Source: OLB11 sp041392835 (GTDB lineage: Bacteria > Bacteroidota > Bacteroidia > Chitinophagales > Chitinophagaceae). From it: a stretch of DNA of 62,601 nt. Positions 1 through 8,631 of this stretch are shown piece by piece (the first letter of the stretch is position 1; every line of letters starts with the position of its first letter). Location of the stretch: assembly GCA_041392835.1 (NCBI GenBank), contig JAWKLF010000017.1:1-62601 (forward strand), in the 5' to 3' direction. The translations under genes were made by a program, and so were the position numbers. Below the pieces are notes generated by a model. That model worked only from the letters and a program-made list of their open reading frames with translations. It had not been told where the DNA came from and made no database searches.

Positions 1-750
1 GGTCCGTGTGGCGTTGACCTCGTCCGTGCGATACGCCGGTGTGGCTTCTACATCGACGATGACGCCAGCCTTTGTGTCAATCAGGTAATTGGTCGAGTAG
101 GCGTAGAAGGCCGGTCCACCCGGCGCAGCAGTCCACTGCGCCGCCGGGTCAGTGAGCGACACATTCTTCGGTGTCCTGCGCGGCTCATCGGCCGCATCCA
201 GCGCTTCCAGATACTCGCGCACGGGGCGTGTCAGCGATGACTCCCGGTTCCAGTCTGCCTCGGCACCGGGGACGCCACGTTGGCGGTTGGCATCTGCCTT
301 GATCACGCTGGCATCGATTGCAAAGCCTTCGCCACCAACCAGTCCTTCAGAAAGACAACGCTCCAGAACCTTCTCGAACACGAAACGCAACGTATCGCTA
401 TCGCGAAACCGGCCGTGGCGATTCTTCGAGAAGGTCGAGTGGTCGGGAACGGCATCTTCCAACCCCAGTCGGCAAAACCAGCGGTAGGCCAGGTTCAGAT
501 GGACTTCCTCGCACAACCGGCGCTCCGACCGAATGCCAAAGCAGTAGCCAACGATCAGCATCCGAATCAGCAGCGCGGGATCGACTGAGGGACGGCCGGT
601 GTGGCTGTAGTGCGGAGCGAGGTGTTGGTGCAGCTCGCTCAGGTCCAGAAACTGGTCGATACCACGCAGCAAGTGGTTTGCTGGAACGTGATCTTCCAGA
701 TTGAAGGCATAGAACAGTGGCGCTTGCCCGGCCTCCTGACGTCCCATCAT
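1..750 (-). CDS. IS1182-family transposase, C-terminal part beyond the left edge
   Basis: The frame is open for 250 codons from an ATG at 750 (MMGRQEAGQ...) to the window edge, so the C-terminal part is missing only because the window stops. Family landmarks visible: the N-terminal block with YCFGIRSERRLCEEVHLNL and RWFCRLGLEDAVPDHSTFSK, followed by FAIDASVIKADA, which carries the first catalytic Asp of the DDE domain. These are typical of IS1182 transposases that cut and paste DNA. Just upstream, 818-835 contains a GAGTTTTTCAACGGAATAGG-like stretch resembling the ends of such elements, so the IS probably ends near 840. Unlike the second IS1182-type element in this window, no frameshift is seen here. 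The two transposases differ in sequence and are not copies of each other. Confidence 0.85.
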   Translation of the reverse strand, partial: MMGRQEAGQAPLFYAFNLEDHVPANHLLRGIDQFLDLSELHQHLAPHYSHTGRPSVDPALLIRMLIVGYCFGIRSERRLCEEVHLNLAYRWFCRLGLEDAVPDHSTFSKNRHGRFRDSDTLRFVFEKVLERCLSEGLVGGEGFAIDASVIKADANRQRGVPGAEADWNRESSLTRPVREYLEALDAADEPRRTPKNVSLTDPAAQWTAAPGGPAFYAYSTNYLIDTKAGVIVDVEATPAYRTDEVNATRT

Positions 751-1477
751 CGCGTTTGCTTCCGCTCGATCGATGGGATGTCAGTGAAACAGCATCAGAT
801 GACCGATTCAACCGAGTTTTTCAACGGAATAGGCCGGACCCGGCCGGCGAGACGTACGGCGAAACCAGCACCCAGATGGCGGTTTAGGATGGTCGTCCAG
901 CCGCCTTCTCGGGCCAAAGCGAAACGGGCCTTACGGCCCGTCTGCTTCACACACCCAAACCGTCCATCGGCGCAGCTTTGTTGTCGGTCCTTGGGGGACA
1001 ACTCCCGTGGCGCCACAGTGTCCGGATATGGCGCCAGCCGGCTTCCGGCGAACACGGGCAGTATTCCTCCATAGCCTGGGGCCTGCTATCAGATGGAGCC
1101 TCGAAGTGGGGTAGGAATTTTCTGATCACTAGACAGGATTGCGTCCCCTTTATGGTTCTATAGTGTCCCAGTTGTTCTGACACACCCAGCGAGCGATAGG
1201 GTGCAGGAGCGAATGGGAGGCTCTGCGATGACGCAAGAACGAATGGGAACCAGGAAGGCGGAACGTGAAGCGACAACCGAGCAGCTTCGCAAGGTATGGG
1301 ACGACCGCCTCAATCCGTTGCGAGATCCTGATGCAGGGCGCCGACTCCGACAGGCTTTCGACGACGATTGCCAGCTCAATGGCGAGGTTCGGGTGGGGCC
1401 TGGGCGCTAACCCATGATCGGCTTACCTGTCTGCAGCCGATGGGATCCGGACCGGTCCAGGCCGATGCACCCCTGAC
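751..1477. other. 727-base stretch without a convincing gene
   Basis: Probable IS1182 terminal sequence lies near 818-840. A 7-bp hairpin (ACGGGCC at 924-930, GGCCCGT at 935-941) could be a weak transcription terminator. A plus-strand open frame from ATG 1228 to 1410 (about 60 codons) contains the phrase GAACGAATGGGA, which also occurs just upstream at about 1206. I recognise no family in it and treat it as doubtful. The rest shows nothing I can name. Confidence 0.4.
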
Positions 1478-2308
1478 ATGCGCATTCTTGTCCTGAGCGA
1501 CTTGCATCGCGAGATCTGGTGCCGGCCCCACACGCGGTCTGCAGCAGATGAAGCGTACTGGCCTTTCGACAAGATTGACCTGTCAGTCTCTCGCCCAGAC
1601 GTCGTGGTACTCGCCGGCGACATTGATGTTGGTGCACGAGCCATTTCGTGGGCCGACGAGACGTTTCCTGACCGTCCCGTCATCTATGTGCATGGCAATC
1701 ACGAAGGTTACGGTCACCAACTGGACGTGGTCAGGGCCGAGATCATGGCCGCCTGCCAGACTACGGGGCATGTGCACCACCTGGATCGTGGGGAGCTGAT
1801 CATGGACGGCGTCCGCTTCCTGGGCGCGGCACTTTGGACCGACTTCCGGCTCTACGGGGCGGATGCCGTCGAGCGCGCCTGGCATGCCGCGGCCATGCTG
1901 ATGAACGACTATCGCCAGATCCGATTGCCAGCGGTGATGATCGACCTGACCCCTGACGACACCATTGGGTGGCACCCGTGCGGATCGCGACTGGTTGGCG
2001 GAACGCCTGGCTCAGCCGTTTGAGGGCAAGACGGTAGTGGTCACGCACATGGCCCTGTCGGAGCGATCCATTGCCGAACCCTTCAAGGGCGATCGCTCGC
2101 CTGCCTTTGCCTCGAACGTCGAGCATCTGGTCGAAATGGCTGACCTGTGGATCCACGGCCATGTACACAACGCCTGCGACTACCGGATCGGCGACAAGAG
2201 GCGCGTTGTCTGCAATCCGCTCGCTACCCCGGACGATTCATCGGAGAGCCGCCTGAGAATCAGGGGTTCAATCCGAATCTGGCCGCTGACCTGGAACGTC
2301 TGGACTGA
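1478..2308 (+). pseudogene. metallophosphoesterase gene broken by two frameshifts
   Basis: Starting at ATG 1478 the product reads as a calcineurin-like phosphoesterase: MRILVLSDLH (first metal ligands), VVLAGDID (GD motif) and YVHGNHEGY (GNHE motif). An extra base in the CACCCGTGCGG run near 1976 throws the frame off (stop at 2023). The family sequence continues in the next frame as ADRDWLAERLAQPFEGKTVV, then VVTHMA and WIHGHVHNACDY (the GHxH motif). A missing base near 2222 then returns it to the original frame, which ends EPPENQGFNPNL and stops at 2306-2308. The combined product would be about 276 residues, normal for this family. All metal-binding motifs survive, so damage is recent or is sequencing error. 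It lies in a zone where most genes carry similar single-base shifts. Confidence 0.8.
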
Positions 2309-2392
2309 CGCGCTCATGCGTCGGCGAGGCCTCGCCTCAGCCTGCCTGAATGCGTGCTTGCAAGTGGCAGAGGAGCGGCGCACATTCGTCCC

Positions 2393-2575
2393 ATGAGCAA
2401 GACCGTGCATTTCCGATGAGATTCATGAGTTGGTCAAGGCCGAAGCCGGACTGAAGGGGCGGACGATTGCCGAGCAATTGGCTCACTGGGTAAAGCACGG
2501 TCTGATAGCGGAGGCTGCGGAGGGCGACCGGTCAGGGCTCGACGTTGCCATTGCCCTCCTCTCGAATGCTTCTCG
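2393..2575 (+). pseudogene. ParD-like antitoxin remnant, frameshifted
   Basis: ATG 2393 gives MSKTVHF and then hits a stop. One missing base near 2413 restores SDEIHELVKAEAGLKGRT and IAEQLAHWVKHGLIAEAA, which resembles the ribbon-helix-helix ParD-like antitoxin family (about 80 residues; DNA-binding proteins that neutralise a toxin and repress their own operon). The right boundary is approximate: the reading frame stays open well beyond, but similarity to the family fades after about codon 60. No matching toxin is recognisable next to it. It begins 85 bases after the broken phosphoesterase gene on the same strand. Assignment is from the look of the sequence only. Confidence 0.5.
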
Positions 2576-2790
2576 ATGCTCCTCGATGTGGCGAGCGGCA
2601 AGCGTTCACCCTCGAATCCATGCTGCTGATCTCAAGGGAGAGGGCTCGGCGGAGCAAGCCGACGTTTCCAGCGAAGTATCGAAGTCGCTAGATCCAAACG
2701 CGGTTGCAAGTACATCTGGCGGTGGGTTGCGGCAGAAAACCCCATCTTCGCCGTCTTTCAGGATGACTCGCAATTCGCCTGCGGCAACCG

Positions 2791-3079
2791 CTAGCTCTTG
2801 CGCGTCGGCAAGTCCGGAGCGTCATGAGATCCATCATGGCTTGTGTGGGTTGCCTTGGGTTTGTCAGTACCCTTGCCAGTGCCGCCATGCCGGCGTTAGT
2901 CAAAACGATGGTCTCATGCTGAGCGAGAAGCTTGCGTGCCTCTCAAGGGCGGCTTCGAGCACGAACGACGCCAAGTCCACACCCTCGATCGCTGCCGCCT
3001 GGCGGAGCAACTGCCGAATTTCCTTCGACATCCCGATTTCGATGCGAGCAGACGACGGATGCTTGAATCGATTGACATG
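2791..3079 (-). pseudogene. DUF1778 (TacA-like) antitoxin gene with several frameshifts
   Basis: From ATG 3079 the pieces are MSIDSSI, then in other frames RIEIGMSKEIRQLLRQAAA and IEGVDLASFVLEAALER, then ARKLLAQHETIVLTNAGMAA and LARVLTNPRQPTQAMMDLM, then LPDLPTRKS and a stop at 2791. Joined, they give about 95 residues matching the DUF1778 family of type II antitoxins, with an N-terminal ribbon-helix-helix and a C-terminal segment that covers the toxin. At least three single-base shifts separate the pieces. Antitoxins of this family usually sit before a GNAT acetyltransferase toxin, but 2576-2790 shows no recognisable toxin, so this would be an orphan even if the frame were whole. Confidence 0.65.
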
Positions 3080-3284
3080 CGAGCGGCCTCCAGGGGTGGC
3101 GAAGACTCGAGGTGTAGCCCAGATCAGGGGAGGACTGTCCAAGGCTATTGCGTGCCATGGCAAACATCCACGCACCCAACTATCGTGGCATGCAACAGGA
3201 TCCACCAGCCGGTGAAAGTGGATCTGACCACCTCTTTCGTAGGGGTTTCGACCGAGTCGGTTAAGTGTATCCCGGTGAGCACCA

Positions 3285-3317
3285 CAGGCCCCGCCATCAG
3301 CGGGGCCTGCTCTTTTC
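3285..3317 (+). terminator. strong hairpin followed by a T-rich run
   Basis: A perfect 10-bp stem (CAGGCCCCGC at 3285-3294 and GCGGGGCCTG at 3300-3309, loop CATCA) is followed by CTCTTTTC, the form of a Rho-independent terminator reading rightward. No intact plus-strand gene precedes it closely, so it may be left from a lost gene. The rest of 3080-3477 holds a second small hairpin (GGCCTC-AAAA-GAGGCC at 3360-3375) and no gene I can support. Confidence 0.6.
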
Positions 3318-3477
3318 AAGCATTCACAGCCGCAGCGATGGTCGTCCAGAAACGACGAAGGCCTCAAAAGAGGCCCTCATGGGAACGTCGTACGCGATTG
3401 CATGCCAGGATGCGAATCGGCAAGCCTGAATTTGGCTACCCCGTCCGTCGAGTGATCTGAATGGCCTCGACCCCGGC

Positions 3478-3618
3478 TCACGCCTCGCTTAAGCCAACAT
3501 CGGCGGGAGCATCGTCTTCGGTTGCGTACAGTCTAGGTGGGCGGTGCTGCTTCCACAAGCCGCCTGCCATCGCTCGACGCCAAGCGTCTTTCGCCAAGGA
3601 ATCATCGGTGAATTCCAT
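3478..3618 (-). CDS. small hypothetical protein, 46 residues
   Basis: ATG 3618 to TGA at 3478-3480 encodes a 46-residue acidic product beginning MEFTDDSLAKDAWRRAM and ending ADVGLSEA. It starts 19 bases past the end of the broken HAD hydrolase gene on the same strand, so the two may have been co-transcribed. I do not recognise the family. The length is short enough for the frame to be open by chance, and the surrounding zone is full of frameshifts, so the real gene could be longer or different. Confidence 0.3.
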   Translation of the reverse strand: MEFTDDSLAKDAWRRAMAGGLWKQHRPPRLYATEDDAPADVGLSEA

Positions 3619-3637
3619 GTGGCCGGCGCGTCCAAAC

Positions 3638-4266
3638 CTATTTGTTCGTTATTCCGCGATCAACCCACCAGTCGGCAAACTCCCGAAGGTCTGCGTGCTG
3701 TGAATCGATGTGGTCAGTTCGGCACCGATATTTGGGGAGCCTGCCGGATCGCGAAGGATGAGCGTGCTTTGTGGACGGCAGCTGGCAAGCCCCGGTGGTA
3801 CGGAAGGTAATCATCCACGAAGGCTACGGGTTGGAGTTCCTGAATGGCGGAGCCTTAGCTGGGGTCGCCATCCTGGCCGCTGGTCACGATGACTCGCTCA
3901 ATGGGAAACCCAGCGTTGCCAGATTGCGGAACGCGCCTTGGCATACGCGCTATCCAGGGCAGAAATGCAGACGAGATCAAAGCCCGCCTGAACAAGACGA
4001 TTGCACGCGTCGACCGCTCCAGAAACGGCGGGGATGGTGGACCAGAAGTCTTCGTCGAAAGCGGCCCGAAACCGGTTCAAGCGCTCACCGGTGAGACGTT
4101 GCACTTCCCATCGGTCGATTGGCCAATACGCTTCGCTATCCCGAAGGGCAGGCCTTTGGCCGAAGGCCTTCGCCCAGGCACCGGCGTAGGCGGTCCCGTA
4201 GTCCAGCAGAACCCCGTCCGCATCCAGCGCAATGATCCCATTCGGGGCCTTCATGATTCCCAACAT
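3638..4266 (-). pseudogene. HAD-superfamily hydrolase gene with multiple frameshifts
   Basis: From ATG 4266 the product reads MLGIMKAPNGIIALDADGVL: DADGVLLD is the HAD motif I with the two catalytic Asp residues. The first frame runs to about 3900 and covers the cap region (EAYWPIDRWEVQRLTGERL) and motif II (LVCISALDSAYAKAR). A shift near 3930 moves the homologous sequence to another frame (GFPIERVIVTSGQDGDPS), where a nonsense or indel at about 3860 follows. It continues as IQELQPVAFVDDYLPYHRGL (motif IV, VDDY), then LILRDPAGSPNIGAELTT, then HADLREFADWWVDRGITNK and a stop at 3638. Joined it is about 205 residues, a normal length for a small phosphatase of this class. Catalytic residues are retained; only the frame is broken, at least three times. 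Confidence 0.75.
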
Positions 4267-4499
4267 GCCTCGCTAGATTGGCTCGAAGCACACAGATCGG
4301 TAGCTTCGGCTGCTGCCTCTTTGGCAAGTGTAGGAAATGCCGGCGGAGTCAGGAAGGCTGATCCAATGCTCCGCGATAGGCCGCGTCCGGCGGGTTTGCA
4401 AAGGTCGTATGACCCTAGGTGGATGCTACGGCAGGCAAAACATCCCTCGTGCTGTATTCGTTAGAGTTTCGAGTTCCAGCGGACAGGCCCAATCCGACC

Positions 4500-4517
4500 G
4501 AGGCTGTGTGAAAACCC
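4500..4517 (+). repeat. left terminal inverted repeat of the IS
   Basis: GAGGCTGTGTGAAAACCC, exact reverse complement of 6063-6080. The match extends one base outward on each side only because the GACC target duplication happens to supply a matching base. Confidence 0.88.
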
Positions 4518-4588
4518 ATCAGCGCAGCGCTGTCGCAGGTGACGCCTGCATTCGAGCATCACGCAGGATGGCAAAACATTCCCCGTCG

Positions 4589-6017
4589 TCAGGCAGCAAT
4601 CGCCTTCAGCATGCCCTGAATGCCAATGATGTTGATCATCCGCTTCAGGTTGTAGGCAAGAACCGCCAGGCTGATCTCTGCTCTGACTCTCGGTAGCGTT
4701 CGGGTCAGCAATGGCGTGGTTCCCAGCCAGTGCTTCAGTGTGCCGAACACGTGCTCCACGGTTTGTCGCCGTGCCACGGCGGCCTGTGGTGAACCATCCA
4801 GGCGGATCTGCATCCGCTCAAGCACCTGCTCATGCTCCCAGCGCGTGATGCGCCGGTAGTCAGACGGCGTGCATTCGCTCTTGATCGAACAACGCGGACA
4901 GGCGGATGACCAATACTTGTGCAGCGTCAGTCCGCCGCTCGTGACGAACCGGTGGATTGCACGCTCGCCCGCCGGACATTCGTATTCGTCGGTGGCCGCG
5001 TCATAGACCAGTCGCGCTTGTCGAACCGGCCGTCCGCCTTGCTGCTGGAGGTGAGTGGCTTGGGAACCAGCGGGATGATGCCGGCGTCCTCGCACGCAAG
5101 GATCTCCTTGGCGCTGTAGTAACCGCGATCCGCCAGAGCCGCCATGCCCGACGCCAAGCGCGTCACGTGCCTTCTTCGCCATCGGCGAGTTGGGCCCGGT
5201 CATTGCCGACGTTGGTGACCTCATGCGCCACGATCAGATGGTGTTCGGCGTCCACGGCGGCCTGCACGTTGTAGCCCACGGTGCCTGTGCCACGCCCGCT
5301 GCTGGACATCGACCGCGCATCGGGATCGGTCAGTGATAGCTGATGATCAGGGATTTGCTCCAGCTGCTGCTCAATCACATCCAGCCGCGCCATCTGCTCA
5401 CGAACGGTCGCCAGCTTCACCTTCAAGCGGGGGATACGACCCTCGGGCAGCAGGCTCGGATCACGATCCGCCCGGTCCAGTTCAGCCAGGTAGCGAGCAA
5501 CGCTCTCATCCAGTTGCTTGCGGCGCGCCTTGATCTTGCCGACGGTGAAGTTGCGATCCCGGTTGTTGACGCCCTTCACCTTGCTGCTATCGATCGCCAC
5601 CACGGCATGCGAGAAGACGTTCATCGACCGGCACAGCTCGACGAACTGACTGCATACCGCGGTGATGGCCGCGCCATGGTCACGGCGGAAGTCGGCAATG
5701 GTCTTGAAGTCGGGCGTCAGGCGGCCGGTCAGCCAGATCAGTTCCAGGTTCCGTTGCGCTTCGCGTTCGAGGCGTCGGCTCGATTGAATGCGGTTGAGAT
5801 AGCCGTAGATGTAGATCTTGAGCAGCGCTGCAGGATGATAGGCAGGCCGCCCGCCAGCAGCGCGGTCAGCAGCAGCGAAGCCCAGTGCGCTCAAATCGAT
5901 CGCGTCGACAAACGCGTCAACGACCCGAACCGGGTTGTCTTCGTGGACATAGTCTTCCAGCCGTTCGGGGAGAAGAAGGCCTTGCGAGCGGTCAAGACCA
6001 TCGATGAAACGCTTCAT
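4589..6017 (-). pseudogene. IS1182-family transposase, three frameshifts
   Basis: Start ATG 6017 (MKRFIDGLDRSQGLLLPERL), stop at 4589. The N-terminal frame runs through GGRPAYHPAALLKIYIYGYL, RLEREAQRNLELIWLTGRL, AVVAIDSSKVKGVNN (first catalytic Asp) and VGYNVQAAVDAEHHLIVAHE (second Asp), then fails near 5186. The family sequence resumes as MAKKARDALGV, shifts near 5163 to MAALADRGYYSAKEILACED, and shifts again near 5010 to VYDAATDEYECPAGERAIHR and RRQTVEHVFGTLKHWLG, which contains the third acidic residue of the DDE triad. Total about 475 codons, full length for the family. The amino-acid sequence between the shifts is well preserved. Confidence 0.85.
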
Positions 6018-6062
6018 GCGGAGCACCCGATAACTGGTGCTCAAATTTTGCCAGCAGCGAGG

Positions 6063-6080
6063 GGGTTTTCACACAGCCTC
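6063..6080 (-). repeat. right terminal inverted repeat of the IS
   Basis: Exact reverse complement of 4500-4517, followed by the GACC target duplication at 6081-6084. Confidence 0.88.
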
Positions 6081-6102
6081 GACCCAAAGCGGTCGTCTGG
6101 AC

Positions 6103-6393
6103 TCAATCAAGCCTAGGTGGTTCCGGGCCCTTCAAGTATTCCTGAACGAGCCGATCCGCCTGTGCCAGTGTGTCGGTTATTGAAGAAGGTGGCGTCTCGC
6201 TGAGCCACCACTCACCTTCCATTGAAGGCTCTACCCCGCGGCGGAAATACTTCACTCGTAGGATGCCGGCATCCTGTTCTTGATAGACGCGAACAAGTCT
6301 CTGATGATCTTGCGACACCACTGATCTTATGCACGTTGAGCTGCAAGTCTCATTCTCGTAAAGCTGTGCATTGTGAATATCGAGGTCAGTCAT
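6103..6393 (-). CDS. hypothetical protein, about 96 residues
   Basis: The frame from ATG 6393 (MTDLDIHNAQLYENETCSS) to 6103 is open, and it could also begin at ATG 6432. The product is acidic with a Trp-rich middle (EGEWWLSETPPSS) and a short C-terminal helix (LAQADRLVQEYLKG). No family is recognised. It lies directly beside the IS1182-type element, whose right target duplication is 19 bases from its stop codon, so its 3' end may have been altered by the insertion. It follows another small minus-strand gene at 6450-6740, and the pair may be one transcript. Confidence 0.45.
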   Translation of the reverse strand: MTDLDIHNAQLYENETCSSTCIRSVVSQDHQRLVRVYQEQDAGILRVKYFRRGVEPSMEGEWWLSETPPSSITDTLAQADRLVQEYLKGPEPPRLD

Positions 6394-6449
6394 TGCCGGG
6401 CAGGTGTCGAAAGTGAATCGCTGCGAAGGCATCGGCCTTGCACGCGTTT

Positions 6450-6740
6450 TTAGACATTGGATTTCTGTCGCTCATACTGAACATGGAAGGCTTTGACCCT
6501 GTCTGTGATGCTTGGCAATTCCATGGCCAGGTCGGCTCCCCACTTGCCCAACAACGTTGACTCTCCAAGGTACTCAGGCAGGCCGCAACGTTCCGAAAGA
6601 TCTCTCACCTTCGCTCTGACGATATCCGCTTCCCAAGCCAAGATTTCATGCTGATCAGACTTTTCGTGATACCTGCTTGCCAGATCGTCCAGCTCTGCAG
6701 CTAACAGCTTCCCATTCTCTGAGATCTCAGAATTGGTCAT
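6450..6740 (-). CDS. hypothetical helical protein, 96 residues
   Basis: ATG 6740 (MTNSEISENGKLLAAELDD) to 6450. The product is strongly helical and charged, with regularly spaced Leu/Ala positions (KLLAAELDDLASRYHEKSD, then EADIVRAKVRDLSERCGL), suggesting a coiled-coil or helical-bundle cytoplasmic protein. I recognise no family. It is the first gene downstream of the 300-base gap that separates this accessory zone from the biosynthetic cluster. Confidence 0.5.
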   Translation of the reverse strand: MTNSEISENGKLLAAELDDLASRYHEKSDQHEILAWEADIVRAKVRDLSERCGLPEYLGESTLLGKWGADLAMELPSITDRVKAFHVQYERQKSNV

Positions 6741-7062
6741 TTGCACGTTACCGAAACACCAAAATTCAGAGAGACATGCTCATACAGGATTTGTTGAAAG
6801 GATAGATTAGTCGTCAAGAGAGCGCGATCCGCCTCGATCTCCATCTGTCCGAGCATTGGCGGCCTCCGGCTGACCGTTTTTGGCCGGAAGTAGTCAGTTG
6901 GAGGATGGGGCTGTTATGTGCGCGGACTGTGTCTGAACGGTTTTCGCCGCTAGGTTGGCGGCGAAAACCCATGGAAACGACAATTTTTGCGCGAATCAGC
7001 GCGACAAACTACGTGCGAATGCATACCATCACGTGGTCCGGTCCTCGTGGATCTGGCCCACC
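6741..7062. other. intergenic stretch with one strong hairpin
   Basis: No gene is seen in these 322 bases. They hold the hairpin at 6940-6968, which lies just past the 3' end of the minus-strand flavoprotein gene. The AT-rich part around 6741-6830 could carry the promoter of the small gene ending at 6450, but no clean -35/-10 pair is visible. Confidence 0.5.
6940..6968 (-). terminator. 11-bp perfect hairpin at the end of the AsnB/radical-SAM/flavoprotein operon
   Basis: GTTTTCGCCGC (6940-6950) and GCGGCGAAAAC (6958-6968) form a perfect 11-bp stem with a 7-base loop. It lies about 95 bases downstream of the flavoprotein stop codon on the minus strand. There is no clear T run after it, so termination is inferred mainly from stem strength and position. 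Confidence 0.5.
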
Positions 7063-8631
7063 TCAGCGTGTGCCAAAGCGCGAGCCGCGCAGGACGCGCG
7101 GCAGCATGGCGCGCAGGGCATCGCCGTCGAGCTGCAGTCTTGGCGCGGCCTCGATCAGCGCTTCGAGATCCACCGGTATTCGTCGCAACCTGCCTGCAGT
7201 GGTGATTCCAGCGACATCACGACTGCGCAAGGTTTCGGTCCAGCGCGAGGTCAGTGCGTCCAGCTCTTCCTCGAACCAGTCGGTGGCACGCTCGAAAAGG
7301 CTCTGCAGCTCGGGATCAGTACAGCCAAGGAATCCTTCCCAGGCGGCATCCGGCGGCGCCAGGAATCGCTGCCGGGCCTCGCAATAGCTGGCGGCCAGAA
7401 AATACAGTTTCGACCATTCGACAAATCGGTCGAAATCCCCATACAGCGCGCGTGCGCCCGCATTGAGGCCCTCGATGTGCAGCGCCTCCGTCTCGAGCAG
7501 GTGCGCGTAGCGCTGCAGCCCGGCATTCGTCTCGGTCTGCGTTGCATCGTGTGTCGAAGTCGCGCCGAGAACATCGGCAAGCCGCTCCACCCCCAGCAGG
7601 CTCCAGGCCATGCCGGTGGAGTACATCGGATCCTGGAACGCATAGGCATGCGGCAGCAGCGCCCAGCCGGAGCCGGCCGCGCTGGCGCGACGGCGGCGAA
7701 GGCCGGCGACTATTCGTGGCGCCAGACCTTCAACAGGGACCGCATCGCGGAAGCAGTCCGCGAGGCTGGGCAATGAGTCGAGTGTCGATTGCCATGCTTC
7801 CGCGGCGGACATGCCGTCAGGCACAGCATCCTCCAGAACCGCTCCAGCAGAGACTCGGCCGTCATCGAACGGAAGCACGTAAACCCATCCGCCCGCGAAC
7901 ACATGGTGGTTAGCGGCGAGGTGTTCAGGGTATGGATCCGTGATGGCCGTTCCGGCGGGACCACTGGCGAATGGTCTGACGTTGCGGAAATGCCCATAGA
8001 GCAGTGTGCCATGCGTTTTCGATGTCGCGATCGCGGGAACGCCCAATGCAGTGGCTACGGCGCTGCCACCGCCACTGGCGTCGACCACGAAGCGGCTGGA
8101 GATCTGGGCAACACCCGATTCGCGATCAAGCACCAGGTCGAACCTTCCGTCGTCCTGGGTCAATTCAATCAATCGGTGCTTTTCGAGCAGTTGAACGCCG
8201 GCCTCGATCGCGCGCTGCACGAAACGCGCATCGACATCCAAGCGGAGCCAGTGGCTATCGGCGATCGCATCGTTCGGACTCGCTGCCACCAGCAGTCGCC
8301 GGGAATCCTGCGAGCCGCAGCGATAGGGCTGACCTTGGTCATGGCCATAGAAGCTGAAGCCGCGCTTGAGGCCACGCATCAGCTCCGGCTGGCTGTCCAT
8401 CCATCGCCCATAGGCCGCGAACTGCGCGAGATCAGGGACACCGAAACGGTGCGCCATGCGTTCCAGCGCGATGGCAGCCAGAGGCGTAGAGGATTCCCCC
8501 AGCGCGAAGCGGGGATGCCGGCCCGCCTCGACCAGTACCACGGAGAGTCCTTTCTGGGCCAGCAGCCGCGCCAGCAGCGATCCGGCAAATCCGCTTCCGA
8601 CGATGGCGACGTCGTAGTCAGGCGTCATCAT
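7063..8631 (-). CDS. FAD-dependent oxidoreductase of the flavin-dependent halogenase superfamily
   Basis: Predicted to use FAD, probably to oxidise or halogenate a small molecule or carrier-bound substrate. Starting at 8631 (MMTPDYDVAIVGSGFAG; a longer frame exists, but AAGGTG lies just before this ATG), the Rossmann motif GSGFAG is at residues 12-17, the ribose-binding Glu at 35, GESSTP at 45-50 and GWVYVLP at 249-255, the position of the WxWxIP signature of halogenases. Lys90 (RGLKRGF) aligns with the catalytic Lys of tryptophan halogenases, but the catalytic Glu before STG is Tyr here (DPMYSTGM). Phenolic halogenases and some monooxygenases also lack that Glu, so the reaction is open. Length is 522 residues, normal. 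The gene overlaps the radical SAM gene by 14 bases and ends a three-gene operon. Confidence 0.75.
   Translation of the reverse strand: MMTPDYDVAIVGSGFAGSLLARLLAQKGLSVVLVEAGRHPRFALGESSTPLAAIALERMAHRFGVPDLAQFAAYGRWMDSQPELMRGLKRGFSFYGHDQGQPYRCGSQDSRRLLVAASPNDAIADSHWLRLDVDARFVQRAIEAGVQLLEKHRLIELTQDDGRFDLVLDRESGVAQISSRFVVDASGGGSAVATALGVPAIATSKTHGTLLYGHFRNVRPFASGPAGTAITDPYPEHLAANHHVFAGGWVYVLPFDDGRVSAGAVLEDAVPDGMSAAEAWQSTLDSLPSLADCFRDAVPVEGLAPRIVAGLRRRRASAAGSGWALLPHAYAFQDPMYSTGMAWSLLGVERLADVLGATSTHDATQTETNAGLQRYAHLLETEALHIEGLNAGARALYGDFDRFVEWSKLYFLAASYCEARQRFLAPPDAAWEGFLGCTDPELQSLFERATDWFEEELDALTSRWTETLRSRDVAGITTAGRLRRIPVDLEALIEAAPRLQLDGDALRAMLPRVLRGSRFGTR

Larger units (their letters stand above)
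4500..6080. mobile_element. complete IS1182-type insertion sequence with decayed transposase
   Basis: The element is bounded by perfect 18-bp inverted repeats, GAGGCTGTGTGAAAACCC at 4500-4517 and its complement at 6063-6080. It is flanked on both sides by the same four bases GACC (4496-4499 and 6081-6084), the expected footprint of insertion. Its 1581 bases hold one transposase gene on the minus strand that fills most of the element but is broken by three frameshifts. The intact ends and intact target duplication suggest recent arrival, which makes the broken transposase surprising. Confidence 0.88.

Noticed and set aside
2430..3215. 261-codon open frame on the plus strand
   Set aside because: Only the first 45 or so codons look like a protein family (ParD-like); the remainder crosses the antitoxin gene on the other strand and is Ser-rich and featureless.
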